From DASYQD01 sp963846495 (lineage in GTDB: Bacteria; Acidobacteriota; Thermoanaerobaculia; Multivoradales; JAIOJS01): a DNA stretch of 64,000 nucleotides. The stretch lies in assembly GCA_963846495.1 (NCBI GenBank), contig CAWJWP010000030.1, positions 62,001-126,000 of the forward strand. The letters are read 5' to 3'. Below, in pieces: positions 43,931-53,159 of the stretch (positions are counted from its first letter, which is position 1; every line of letters starts with the position of its first letter). Under the pieces are notes generated by a model. The model was not told where the DNA came from and did no database searches. It saw only the letters and a program-made list of their open reading frames with translations. Position numbers and translations under genes: made by a program.

Positions 43931-46243
43931 ATGGGCCTGCCGCTACCCCGCCTGGACGACCGCCGCTGGAGCGACCTCGTCGACGAGGGGCGCTCGCTGC
44001 TGCCGCTCTACGCCCCGGGCTGGACCGACCACAACCTCCACGACCCCGGCATCACGCTCATGGAGCTCTTCGCCTGGGTGGCGGAGCTCGACCTCTATCG
44101 ACTCGACCGCGTGCCGGCGGCGCACGTGCGCAAGTTCCTCGCGCTGCTCGGCATCGTGCCGCGGGCAGCGGCCGGCGCCACGGTCGCCGTCGGCGTGCGA
44201 CTCGCCGCCGGCGGTGGCAGCGACCCGTTGCCGCTACCGGTGGGCGTGCTGCTCGACGCGCAGACCGCCGCCGGCGACGCGGCGGGCTACATGACTGTCG
44301 AGCCGCTGACCGCCGTGCTGGGCGCGATCACGGCGCTGCAGGCGGAGAGCGGCGGCGAGCTGCACGACCTGACGCCGGCGTGGCGGCGCGGCGAGGCGTT
44401 GCTGCCCTTCGGCGCCGATCCGACGGTCGGCGACGCCTTCTATCTCGGCTTCAGTGAGCCGCCGCCGGCGGGCGTACCGATCTCGCTCGGCTTCGACGTC
44501 GAGGGCGGCGGCGCCGACGAGCGGGCGCGGCTCCTCGCGCGACGGAAAGAGGCGGCCTGTCAGCCGCCGCAGGGCTGCTGCTGCGACGACAAGCCCTGCT
44601 CGTGCGACGAGCTCGACGCCGGCGAAAGCGGCGATGAAGACAGCGCAGACGTGAATGCGAGCGAAGCGCCGCTCGTCCATCACTCGGTGCGGCTGGTGTG
44701 GGAAGTCGCGGAGCTGGGCGGCTCCTGGCAAGCCCTCGCTGCGGCCGAGGTCGAGGACGACACGCGCGCGCTGACGCTCTCCGGCCGCGTGACGCTGCAG
44801 CTCCCGGCGCCGCCGGCGGTGCGGCGCATCGGCGAGGTCGAGGCAGACCTCGCTTACCTGCGCTGCCGCATCGCGAGGGGCACCTACGACGCGCCGCCGC
44901 GGCTGCGCGCCACCATCCTCAACGCCGTGCGCGCGCGGCAGGAAGTGCCGGTGGGCCCGCTCTCCTTCACCTTGGTGCCGGGCGCGGCGGTCGAGGGCGA
45001 CGAGCCGGTGGCGGGCACCGTCGTTCGCATCGACGCCGACTTCGATCTGCAAGGAAAGATCACGCGCCTCGCTACCGGCGCCGAGAACGGCGCGCGTCTC
45101 TTCGTCCTCGCTTGGGAAGCGCCCACCGCCGGCGATCCCGGACGCCTCGACGTCGAGGCGCTCCTCGCTGGCCGCGGCACGGGCCGTCCCAACCAAGTTC
45201 TCGACCTCCCGACGCTGCTGCCCGCCGGCGAAGCGATGACGCTGCTCAGCCGCGAGGGCGTCGAGCTTCGCCGCTGGCGGCGCCGCAACGACCTCGACGC
45301 TTCGCGGCGCGCCGACGCCCACTTCGTCGTCGAGCCGCGGCTGGAGGACAGCGCCGAGGGCGTGCCGCTGGCGCAGCTGCGCGTCGGCGACGGCGAGCGC
45401 GGGCGCACGCTCGCCGAGAGTGCGCCGGCGTGGGCGGCGTATCGCTCGACGCGCGGCCGCCTCGGCGTGCTGCCGGCGGGCGCGCAGCTCACGCTCGCCG
45501 ACGCGCCGCGCAACCGCGCGCTGCTCCCCGACTTCGACGACGACGCGGACCGCATCGAGAGCGTCGACGCGCCGCTCCCGAGCGCCGGCGGATCCGACGG
45601 CGAAAGCCTCGACGAAGCGCTGCTGCGCGCGCTCGAGGCGGCGGAGTCGAGCGAGCGCGCGGTGACGCTCGCCGACTTCGAGCGGCTGGCGCTCGCGACG
45701 CCGGGCGTCCGCCTGGCGCGCGCCGAGGCGCGGGCCGAGCTCCACCCGGCGTTCCCCTGCTACCGCGCGCCCGGCGTCGTCACCGTGCTGGTGCTGCCGT
45801 TCCTGCCCGCGGGGTTGCCGATGCCGAGCGGCGGTCTGCTCGCTTCGGTGGCCGCGTATCTCAACCGCCGCCGCATCCTCGGCACGCGCGTCGAGGTCGC
45901 CGGCCCGACCTACGTCGAAGTGCGGGTGCGCGCGCGGGTGCAGGCCTGCCCCGGCGTCGACCGCGCGGCGCTGCTCGCGCGGTTGCGCGACGCCCTCGAC
46001 CGCTTCTTCCACCCGCTGCACGGCGGGCCCGACGGCGGCGGCTGGCCGTTCGGCCGCGACGTCTACGGCTCGGAGGTCTACCAGGTGCTCGACCAGACGG
46101 AAGGCAGCGACCACGTGCTGTCGCTCGAGCTGATCGGGCCCGACGGCGAGCCGCGCTGCGACAACCTCTGCCTGCCGCCCGACGGGCTGCCGGCCGCCGG
46201 CGATCACGAGCTCGCGGTCGAGGGAGGAGGCACCCCGTGCTAG
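43931..46243 (+). CDS. Baseplate J-like wedge protein 2 (Afp12-like) with Cys-rich insert
   Basis: A 770-residue second wedge protein. It begins PLPRLDDRRWSDLVDEGRSLLPLYAPGWTDHNLHDPGITLMELFAWVAELDLYRLDRVP, typical of Afp12-type proteins. A Cys cluster CQPPQGCCCDDKPCSCDEL sits at about 210-230, a possible metal or disulfide loop. The C-terminal half has the baseplate J module: LGVLPAGAQLTLADAP, GGSDGESLDEALLRALE, FERLALATPGVRLARAEAR. It ends FFHPLHGGPDGGGWPFGRDVYGSEVYQVLDQTEGSDHVLSLEL. The stop overlaps the next gene by 7 nt. Confidence 0.9.
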   Translation: MGLPLPRLDDRRWSDLVDEGRSLLPLYAPGWTDHNLHDPGITLMELFAWVAELDLYRLDRVPAAHVRKFLALLGIVPRAAAGATVAVGVRLAAGGGSDPLPLPVGVLLDAQTAAGDAAGYMTVEPLTAVLGAITALQAESGGELHDLTPAWRRGEALLPFGADPTVGDAFYLGFSEPPPAGVPISLGFDVEGGGADERARLLARRKEAACQPPQGCCCDDKPCSCDELDAGESGDEDSADVNASEAPLVHHSVRLVWEVAELGGSWQALAAAEVEDDTRALTLSGRVTLQLPAPPAVRRIGEVEADLAYLRCRIARGTYDAPPRLRATILNAVRARQEVPVGPLSFTLVPGAAVEGDEPVAGTVVRIDADFDLQGKITRLATGAENGARLFVLAWEAPTAGDPGRLDVEALLAGRGTGRPNQVLDLPTLLPAGEAMTLLSREGVELRRWRRRNDLDASRRADAHFVVEPRLEDSAEGVPLAQLRVGDGERGRTLAESAPAWAAYRSTRGRLGVLPAGAQLTLADAPRNRALLPDFDDDADRIESVDAPLPSAGGSDGESLDEALLRALEAAESSERAVTLADFERLALATPGVRLARAEARAELHPAFPCYRAPGVVTVLVLPFLPAGLPMPSGGLLASVAAYLNRRRILGTRVEVAGPTYVEVRVRARVQACPGVDRAALLARLRDALDRFFHPLHGGPDGGGWPFGRDVYGSEVYQVLDQTEGSDHVLSLELIGPDGEPRCDNLCLPPDGLPAAGDHELAVEGGGTPC

Positions 46244-47289
46244 ACAGCCGCTCCTTCTCCCGCCATCCCGGCGGCCCGGACCTCGAGCGCTTCGTCTTCT
46301 GGCGCGGCCAGCACCTCGCGAGCCGCGACCTCAACGACCTTGGCACCGGCGAAGAGGAGCGTCTCTTCTGGCACAACCGCGCCGTGCACGACGCCTACGG
46401 CATCGTCGTCGGGCTCACCGTCGACGCCTCGACGCCGCCCGAGGTCACCGTGCAGGCTGGGCTCGCCTACGACGCTTACGGCCGCGAGCTCGCCCTCTAC
46501 GCGCCGGTGACGCTGGCGCGTCCCGCCGAAGCGGACAGCGTCCCCGACCCGGCGCGCGAGGTGTGGTCGCTGCTGCTGCGTCGTCGCGACGCGAGCGCGC
46601 ACGGCGGATGCGGTTGCGGCAACGGTGAAGGGGGTGCGCCCGGCAGCGAGCTGGTCTGGCGCCGCGCGCGCCAGGTCGGTCTCAAGGACGGCGTGGTGCT
46701 GGCGCGCGGCTGGTGGATCCCCGGCACGCCCGACTGGACGTTCGTCCCCGACCCCGACTTCCATCCGCTGCGTGCACGGCCGATCACGCGGCCGCGCATC
46801 GGCACCGGCGCGACGCCGCGGGGGGGAACGGCCTGGCAGCTGTGGTCGCTGCCGCCCGACCCGCGGACCGTCGACCCCGCGGGTGCGGTGCTGCCCGGCA
46901 TCCCCATCCCCGCCGCCGCGCGCGGCATCGAGGTGACCGTCGACACCTCGGCCGCCGGCTTCACGCGCGTCCCCTGCTACTTCGCCTGGCTGCAAGGCGG
47001 CATCTGGCCGGTGCCCTGGCGGCTCGTCCGCACGCTGCCGCTCGAGCGCATCACCTTCACCGCCCGCGACCGCTTCACCTTCAGCCTCTGGGACACCGCC
47101 GCCTCGACGAACGGGCCGACGCTCACCGACGCAGAAGGCCGCGCCGCGCCGCTCGTCGCGCAGGCGACGTTCCTCAACTTCGCGCGCGGGCAGCTCTACG
47201 TCTGCTGGCTGGGCATCCAGACGAGCAGCGCGAGCTTCGTCGGCCAGCAGCTGCTCGACTGGCAGACGCTCGACAAAGGACCGAGGTGA
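46237..47289 (+). CDS. eCIS fibre/decoration family protein A
   Basis: A 350-residue protein starting at GTG 46237. The N-terminal module FVFWRGQHLASRDLNDLGTGEEERLFWHNRAVHDAYGIVVGLTV is shared with three other proteins of this operon. A Cys/Gly loop (GGCGCGNGEGG, about 128-138) and beta-rich remainder follow. The family match is by shared motif (R.FxGQ.L...DL......HN...h..GIV.GL.V). Such modules are found in eCIS proteins near the tail fibre position. Receptor binding or baseplate decoration is inferred. Confidence 0.7.
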   Translation: MLDSRSFSRHPGGPDLERFVFWRGQHLASRDLNDLGTGEEERLFWHNRAVHDAYGIVVGLTVDASTPPEVTVQAGLAYDAYGRELALYAPVTLARPAEADSVPDPAREVWSLLLRRRDASAHGGCGCGNGEGGAPGSELVWRRARQVGLKDGVVLARGWWIPGTPDWTFVPDPDFHPLRARPITRPRIGTGATPRGGTAWQLWSLPPDPRTVDPAGAVLPGIPIPAAARGIEVTVDTSAAGFTRVPCYFAWLQGGIWPVPWRLVRTLPLERITFTARDRFTFSLWDTAASTNGPTLTDAEGRAAPLVAQATFLNFARGQLYVCWLGIQTSSASFVGQQLLDWQTLDKGPR

Positions 47290-47292
47290 CCG

Positions 47293-48264
47293 ATGGCAGC
47301 CCTCGACGATCGACGCACGCTCGAACGCCAGCGCTTCTTCGACGGCCAGCGGCTGCTCGCCGCCGACCTCGACGAGGTGGTCGCCGACCACCGCTGGCGG
47401 CGCGAGCTGCACAACAGGAGCCTCCACCAGCCGGGGATCGGCAACGGTTTCGCGATCAGCGGCGAGCCCGGCGCGCGCGAGGTCACCATCGGGCCCGGCT
47501 ACGCGCTCGACGCCTACGGCCGCGAGATCATCTCGACGCGCATCCGCGTCGAGCCGGTGCCGCCGGTGTCCGGCGATCCCACCGGCGGTCCGGCGCGCTA
47601 CGACTTGACGGTCCACTACCCGAGCGAGGCGGACCTCGAGGAGACGGAGACGCGCGAGGGCGTCTGCACCGAGCGCGGCGTCGTACGGCTCGCCGAGGAG
47701 CCGGTCTTCTGCTGGGTGCGCCTCGAGGAGGACGGCTCGGGCGAGCTCCACCCCGCCGACCCGCGCATCGCCACCGAGATCGAGGGCGCGCTCAAGATCC
47801 GCCTCGCCCGCATCGAGGTCGAGCAGTGCCGGTTGAAGTCGCTCTCGGTGGCGCAGCGGCGCAACGCGCGGCCGGCCACGCAGCCTTACCTCGCCTGCGG
47901 CTCCGAGGCGGAGCCGATCTGGCGGGTGGAACCGATCGTGCCGCCCCCCATGCCGTTCTCCGGCGCCTCCTTCTTCCTCGTCGCCGACGTCGATACCGGA
48001 GTGGTTTCCTTCCGCGCCACGCCCTGCTACTCGGCCGCGCTGCGCGGGCCGCGGCGGCTCACCGTCCCCTTCACCGACCCGGACGGCCGACCCCCGGTGG
48101 AGATCGCCGCCGACGGTCTGGTCACCATCGAGGAGCCGACGCCCGACGGCTTCCGCCTGCGCGTGCTGCCGGTGCTGCTCGTCGACGAGAACACCGCCGA
48201 GCAGCTCGATTGGTCGCAGATCACCGTTCCCTGGTCGATCGCCTGGATGGGAGTCGAGGGATGA
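47293..48264 (+). CDS. eCIS fibre/decoration family protein B
   Basis: A 323-residue protein with the same N-terminal module as its neighbour: LERQRFFDGQRLLAADLDEVVADHRWRRELHNRSLHQPGIGNGFAISGE. It then has VTIGPGYALDAYGREIIS (also in protein A: VQAGLAYDAYGRELAL), so the homology covers about 90 residues. The rest is beta-rich. It starts 3 nt after protein A and its stop overlaps the tail protein I gene by ATGA. Confidence 0.7.
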   Translation: MAALDDRRTLERQRFFDGQRLLAADLDEVVADHRWRRELHNRSLHQPGIGNGFAISGEPGAREVTIGPGYALDAYGREIISTRIRVEPVPPVSGDPTGGPARYDLTVHYPSEADLEETETREGVCTERGVVRLAEEPVFCWVRLEEDGSGELHPADPRIATEIEGALKIRLARIEVEQCRLKSLSVAQRRNARPATQPYLACGSEAEPIWRVEPIVPPPMPFSGASFFLVADVDTGVVSFRATPCYSAALRGPRRLTVPFTDPDGRPPVEIAADGLVTIEEPTPDGFRLRVLPVLLVDENTAEQLDWSQITVPWSIAWMGVEG

Positions 48265-50462
48265 GCTCGCCGGGCGCGGACTTCCTCTACCTGAACCGCG
48301 ACGGGCGCTGGCCGGGGTTCCAGCGGCGCTCGCTCGAGGCGACGGCGGAGGGAGCGCTGCGACTCACCTCGCTGCCGGCGCTGGCGCCGGAAGCGGAGGT
48401 CGCGCGGCCGCTGCTCGCCGCGATGCCGGCGCCCGACGGTCCGGCGGGGATCGCCGTCGCGCCCGACGGCACCGTCTTCTGGACCGACGCCGCGGGCGGG
48501 CGGCTGTTGCTGCGCGACCCTTGCGACGGCGACGAGCGGCCGGTGCCGCTCGACCCCGACGCCGACCTCGTCGAGCCGCGCGGCCTCGCCGTCCACCCGG
48601 GCCGCGGCGCGCTGGTGATCGCCGACGCCGGCGCGCACCGGCTGCTGCTCGTCGCCCTCGGCACCTATTCGCTCGTCGACGTGTGGGGCGGTCCGGGCAA
48701 CACGCCCGGCCGCTTCGACCAGCCGACGGGCGTGGCGGTCGACGCGGCGGGCGCCGTCTACGTCGTCGAAGCGGGCAGCGCGCGGGTGCAGAAGCTCGAC
48801 GCCGGCGGCGCCGTCGACCCGAGCTTCGAGGCGGCAGTGGCCGCCTCGGCGCCCTCGCTCCAGCGGCCGGTCGCCGTCGCCGTCGACGGCGAGCGTGTGT
48901 GGGTGCTCGACACCTCGCCGCCGGCGCTCTTCGCTTTCGACCTCGACGGCCAGATCGACGACGAGCTCGAGCTCACGATCGCCGGGCCCGCCGGTCTCGC
49001 CGTCGTGGGCGGCGCGCTCTACGCCGGCGACAACGCCGGTCGCCGGATCGTGCGCATCGACCCCGACGACGGCCACGCGTTCGGCGACGCGCGCGGCTTC
49101 TCGGGACCGGTGGCCGGGCTCGCAGCGGCAGGCGACGACCTCTGGCTGCACCCCGGCGGCGCCGCCTCGCCGGTGCGTCTATCGCGCGAAGGCGGCGCGG
49201 TGCGCCAGGGCGTGCTGTGGGGCGGCCCCATCGCGCTCGCCGGCGAGCCGCACACGTGGCAGCGACTGGTGGCGTTGGGCAACGCCAGCGCCGGCCGGTC
49301 GACCTTCTTCGTCAACACCGGGATGGCGGTGCCGCCCGATCCCGATCCCGCACGCCTCAACGACCCCGACGGCGGCTTCGATCCCGCGTCCTGGCGGCGC
49401 CTCGGCGACGGCGTCGGCGACGCCTTCGTCGGCGAGCGCTCCGAGCGCCTGTGGATCGGCCTGCTGCTCGTCGGCGACGGCCGGCGCGGACCGAGCGTCG
49501 AGCAGCTCCGCATCTCCTTCGACGAAGAGGGCTACGCGCAGCACCTGCCGGCGATCTATCGCGTGCCCGACAAGGTGTCGCCGCAACCGCCGCCCGGCAG
49601 CCGCGACACGCTGGAGCGCTTCCTCGCCCTCTTCGAGAGCTTCTTCGACGACGTCGAGGGGGAGATCGGCGACCTGCGCCGGCTGCTCGATCCCGCGACG
49701 GCGCCCGCCGCATGGCTCGACTGGCTCGCCGGCTTCCTGGCGCTCGAGCTCGAGGAAGGATGGCCGGAGGCGAAGAAGCGGCGCATCCTCGCCGGCGCCT
49801 TCGCGGCCTACGCCTGGAAGGGCACCGCGCGCGGCCTCGCGCGCGCGCTCCGCGATCGGCTCGGCATCGCGGTGAGCGTCGAGGAGCCGCACGCGCAAGG
49901 CGATTGGTGGGTGCTGCCGCGTGACTGGTCTCCCGATGGCGGCGGCGGCGGCTCGCGGCTCGGCGTCTCGACGCGGCTCGCCGTGGCGCCGCCCGATGGC
50001 GCCATCCTCGATCGCAGCGCCACCCTCGACGGCTCGCACCTCATCGAGGACGAAGACCTCGGCGAGCCGCTCTTCACCGGCACCGCCTACCAGTTCAGCG
50101 TCACGCTGCCGCGCGCGCAGGCGTCGACTCCCGCCGCGCTCGCCGCCGTACGCGAGCTGGTCGAGCGCGAGAAGCCGGCCCACACCAGCTACCAGCTCTG
50201 TTTCGTCGATCCCGGCATCCGGGTCGGCTACCAGGCGCTGCTCGGCGTCGACACCATCGTCGGCGGCGGGCCGCCTTCCGCGAGCCGCCTCGGCGAGGCG
50301 AGCGGGACGGCGCTGGTGCTCGGCGGCGAGCCCGCCGGCCGCATCGGCGGCAGCCGCGTCGGCGTCTCGACGCGAATCGCTGCGGGGACTGCCGCACACA
50401 GCTCGAAGGTTCGAACCGGGGCGAGCCGCCCCGCCACGGAGGAGAAGTCATGGGCGCGATGA
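48261..50462 (+). CDS. Tail protein I-like with N-terminal NHL beta-propeller
   Basis: A 733-residue protein. The first part (about 60-330) is a beta-propeller of NHL-type repeats: GPAGIAVAPDGTVFWTDAAGGRLLLRD, PRGLAVHPGRGALVIADAGAHRLLLV, GRFDQPTGVAVDAAGAVYVVEAGSARVQKLD. The second part (about 430-560) is the P2 gpI-like phage tail domain: YAQHLPAIYRV, RFLALFESFFDDVEGEIGDLRRLLDPATAPAAWLDWLAGFLALEL, KRRILAGAFAAYAWKGTARGLARAL. The C-terminal repeat RLGVSTRLAVA / RVGVSTRIAAG is shared between positions about 565 and 712. The propeller could bind a surface ligand. The stop overlaps the next gene by 13 nt. Confidence 0.87.
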   Translation: MSSPGADFLYLNRDGRWPGFQRRSLEATAEGALRLTSLPALAPEAEVARPLLAAMPAPDGPAGIAVAPDGTVFWTDAAGGRLLLRDPCDGDERPVPLDPDADLVEPRGLAVHPGRGALVIADAGAHRLLLVALGTYSLVDVWGGPGNTPGRFDQPTGVAVDAAGAVYVVEAGSARVQKLDAGGAVDPSFEAAVAASAPSLQRPVAVAVDGERVWVLDTSPPALFAFDLDGQIDDELELTIAGPAGLAVVGGALYAGDNAGRRIVRIDPDDGHAFGDARGFSGPVAGLAAAGDDLWLHPGGAASPVRLSREGGAVRQGVLWGGPIALAGEPHTWQRLVALGNASAGRSTFFVNTGMAVPPDPDPARLNDPDGGFDPASWRRLGDGVGDAFVGERSERLWIGLLLVGDGRRGPSVEQLRISFDEEGYAQHLPAIYRVPDKVSPQPPPGSRDTLERFLALFESFFDDVEGEIGDLRRLLDPATAPAAWLDWLAGFLALELEEGWPEAKKRRILAGAFAAYAWKGTARGLARALRDRLGIAVSVEEPHAQGDWWVLPRDWSPDGGGGGSRLGVSTRLAVAPPDGAILDRSATLDGSHLIEDEDLGEPLFTGTAYQFSVTLPRAQASTPAALAAVRELVEREKPAHTSYQLCFVDPGIRVGYQALLGVDTIVGGGPPSASRLGEASGTALVLGGEPAGRIGGSRVGVSTRIAAGTAAHSSKVRTGASRPATEEKSWAR

Positions 50463-51346
50463 GAGCGGCCGACGCCGCCTGCTGTCTCGAGGCACCGGAG
50501 CGCAACCGCTATTTCCACGGGCAGATGCTCTACGACCGGAACTTCCGGCTCGAGACCGACTACCACAACCAGAAGCGCTGGCTGATCAACCGGCTGGTGC
50601 TCGGCTGGGGGGTCGTCTGCGGTCTGGGGATCAGACCGGCCGAAGACGACGAGCCCGCCATCGTCGTCGAGTGCGGCGTCGCCCTCGACCGCTGCGGCCG
50701 CGAGATCGTCGTCGACAAGGAGGTCACCCTCGTCGTGCCGCGGAAGTACTACGAAGGCACCGGCGAGGGCGAGGAAAGCGAGCCGCCCGAGGAAGGCCGC
50801 TACCAGGAACGTTACGAGGAGGAGGAACGGCGCTACCTCGCCACGCACGAGGACCGCCGCCGCTACCGCGACGACTCCTACGGCGGCCCCGAGCGGCGGC
50901 GCCGCCGCAGAGACCGCCGCGACGTCGGCATCCACGTCGTCCTCTGCTACCACGAGTGCACGGCCGAGCCGACGCCGGTGCTCGCCGGCGACTGCCGCGA
51001 CGAAGAGCCCTGTCAGCCGGGGCTGATTCGCGAGCGCTACTCGCTCGAGATCCGTCCCGGCTGCCTGCCGCCGCGGCGGCCGCGGCTGTCGATCCCCGAC
51101 ATCATCTCGCCCGACGGCCGCGTCGACTACGAGGCGCTGGTGGCGGAAGTGAGCAAGCCCTGCCCCTGCCCCGACGATTGCTGCATCCCGCTGGCGAACC
51201 TGCACGTCGACCGCGACCCCCACTCCGGCGAGTGCCACCGCGAGATCGACCTGTCGATCCGCCCGATCGTCTTCACCAACGACCTGCTGTTCCAGCTCAT
51301 CCTCTCGGCGGTCTCCGAGCCGCCGTCGTACCGCAGCGAGAAGTGA
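50450..51346 (+). CDS. eCIS fibre/decoration family protein C, Cys-rich
   Basis: A 298-residue protein with the shared module NRYFHGQMLYDRNFRLETDYHNQKRWLINRLVLGWGVVCGLGIRP at the N-terminus and VVECGVALDRCGREIVVDK after it. A charged Glu/Arg-rich insert (about 104-155) is followed by Cys-rich loops (LCYHECTAEPTPVLAGDCRDEEPC, CPCPDDCCIPLANLHV). Many Cys suggest disulfides or bound metal in an extracellular part. The closest relative is protein D directly downstream, 14 nt away. Confidence 0.7.
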   Translation: MGAMRAADAACCLEAPERNRYFHGQMLYDRNFRLETDYHNQKRWLINRLVLGWGVVCGLGIRPAEDDEPAIVVECGVALDRCGREIVVDKEVTLVVPRKYYEGTGEGEESEPPEEGRYQERYEEEERRYLATHEDRRRYRDDSYGGPERRRRRRDRRDVGIHVVLCYHECTAEPTPVLAGDCRDEEPCQPGLIRERYSLEIRPGCLPPRRPRLSIPDIISPDGRVDYEALVAEVSKPCPCPDDCCIPLANLHVDRDPHSGECHREIDLSIRPIVFTNDLLFQLILSAVSEPPSYRSEK

Positions 51347-51360
51347 GGGAGGAGAGGACG

Positions 51361-52638
51361 ATGAGACGTCATTACCTGGGTCACGACCGGAGCCCGAAAC
51401 CGGAAGCCTGCGCGCTGGGCGTGCTGGAGCTGCCCCGCTACTTCCCGCGCCAGCTCCTCACCCCCGACGAGCTGACCCTCGAGCAGGACTACTTCCGCCA
51501 GAAGATGCGCCTGCACAACCGGATGCTCTGGGGTTGGGGCACCGTGTGCGGCGCGCTCGTCTGCCGAATCGAGACCGAAGGCGGCAACGGCGAGCTCGAT
51601 CCCTGGCGGGTGATGGTCAAGCCCGGCTACCTCCTCGGTCCCTACGGCGACGACATCCTCATCGGCAGCGAGGTGATCGTCGACGTGCGCAGCGGCGGTG
51701 TCGAGGGCAGCTCGTGCGTCGACGTCGAGCAGAGCGCCGCCGATCCCTGGTGCAGCCGCGTCAGCCTGCCGCGCGATCCCGGCCCGCTCTTCATCGCCGT
51801 GCGCTACCGCGAGTGCCGCTCGCGGCCGGTGCGCGTGCAGCCCGCCGGCTGCGGCTGCGAAGGCGAGCAGTGCGAGTACTCGCGCCGCCGCGACGGCTAC
51901 GAGATCGGCATCCTCGACCACTGCCCGCACGACCAGCAGGGAGAGCCGCCGGACGTCGAGCCTTGCAACGGCATCCCCGAGTGCCCGCCCTGCCCCGACG
52001 AGCCGTGGGTGGTGCTCGCCGAGGTCGAGATCGACGGCGACGGCATCGTCGGCGATCCCGACAACTGCTCCTGCCGCCGCATCGTCGTCTCGCTCGCGCG
52101 CTTCTGGTGCCGCTGCGAGGAAGAGGAGCCCGAGCCGGAACCGGAGCCGGCGCCGGGAGCGATCACCGCCATCGCCCTGCACGACCCGCGCACCGGCGCG
52201 GTGATCGCCGGCGACGTCCCGCGCAACAGCGCCGTCGAGCTGACGGCCACCGGCAGCGGCCTGGCAACCGTGGCCAAGGTCGCGGTGCCGGACGGCATCG
52301 AGGTGGCGGCGATGACGGCGACGGCGGACAAAGTCGCGGCGACGTTGAAGGTGACGGGGCAGGCGCCGATCGGTCCGGTGAACCTGCGCCTGCTCGACGC
52401 CGCGGACCAGCTCGTCGCCGAGCGTGCCGACGCCTTCCGCGTCGTGGGCCTGGGCCAACCGCCGGCGCCGAAGCCGGCGCCCGCGCCAGCGCCCGTTCCC
52501 GGCCCCGCTCCCGCGCCTGCGCCGCAGGACGGGACTCCGCCGGGCGGCGGCGGCAGCCGCGGCGCGGCGCCGCGACGCAGCTCGTCCAGGCGCAGCCGCC
52601 GCAAGAGCGACGGAGGCAACGGAGGCGGCGGGGGATGA
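51361..52638 (+). CDS. eCIS fibre/decoration family protein D with Pro-rich tail
   Basis: A 425-residue protein. The N-terminal module PRQLLTPDELTLEQDYFRQKMRLHNRMLWGWGTVCGALVCRI is shared with protein C. VMVKPGYLLGPYGDDILIGSEV, Cys-rich loops (CGCEGEQCEY, CPPCPDEPW, CSCRRI, CRCEEEEPEPEPEP) and a beta sandwich (about 265-360) follow. The last 65 residues are Pro/Ala/Gly then Arg/Ser-rich and likely disordered. Its stop overlaps the next gene by ATGA. The role is probably structural or receptor-facing (inference). Confidence 0.7.
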   Translation: MRRHYLGHDRSPKPEACALGVLELPRYFPRQLLTPDELTLEQDYFRQKMRLHNRMLWGWGTVCGALVCRIETEGGNGELDPWRVMVKPGYLLGPYGDDILIGSEVIVDVRSGGVEGSSCVDVEQSAADPWCSRVSLPRDPGPLFIAVRYRECRSRPVRVQPAGCGCEGEQCEYSRRRDGYEIGILDHCPHDQQGEPPDVEPCNGIPECPPCPDEPWVVLAEVEIDGDGIVGDPDNCSCRRIVVSLARFWCRCEEEEPEPEPEPAPGAITAIALHDPRTGAVIAGDVPRNSAVELTATGSGLATVAKVAVPDGIEVAAMTATADKVAATLKVTGQAPIGPVNLRLLDAADQLVAERADAFRVVGLGQPPAPKPAPAPAPVPGPAPAPAPQDGTPPGGGGSRGAAPRRSSSRRSRRKSDGGNGGGGG

Positions 52639-53159
52639 GCAGCTATCGGATGAAACGGCTGCAGAAGCCTGCCCCATCCCACGCGGGTCTGTCGTTCGGC
52701 GCCGCGGGACCGTCCCCTCAGTCTTCCGTCAAGGCTCTCGCGCTCAACAGCACCCTCGGCAACCAAGCCATGGAGTCGCTGTACGGGAGCGCGGTCCAGA
52801 AGGCCCGGGACGCCCGGGAGGCCCAGGCCGCCCGGGAGCGCAGCGTGGAAGGTCCCGATCCCGGTCCTACGGTAGACATCCCGACGAACCAAGAAGACAA
52901 GTCCGAGCCGAAGCAGGTCATGTCCGAGGAATGGTTCGACGGGTCCATCGCTCCATTCCTCGACGGGTTGCTCTGGCGCATCAAGGACCCCGGGCGGCGC
53001 GCCGAGGTCATCAAACTGATGCGGGACAGCTTCAAGGGCCTCGCCACCGGTTGGCTCGAGAAAAATCTCGACAAATCAGGGCTCAGCGACCCGGACAAGC
53101 AAGAGATCCTGGAGCGCTATATGAAAGCAGCCGACCAGGATTGGTGGGCCCCACCATGA
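52635..53159 (+). CDS. Small GNQA-motif protein of eCIS operon
   Basis: A 174-residue protein. ALNSTLGNQAMESLYG (about 36-51) matches the leader motif of the cargo proteins further down (for example LQAALGNRATSDLL). The rest is charged and helical (AREAQAARERS..., PGRRAEVIKLMRDSFKGLATGWLEKNLDKS). No enzyme or membrane segment is visible. The shared motif suggests loading into the particle or a chaperone role. Start and stop both overlap the neighbours (ATGA), so it is tightly coupled. Confidence 0.65.
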   Translation: MSSYRMKRLQKPAPSHAGLSFGAAGPSPQSSVKALALNSTLGNQAMESLYGSAVQKARDAREAQAARERSVEGPDPGPTVDIPTNQEDKSEPKQVMSEEWFDGSIAPFLDGLLWRIKDPGRRAEVIKLMRDSFKGLATGWLEKNLDKSGLSDPDKQEILERYMKAADQDWWAPP

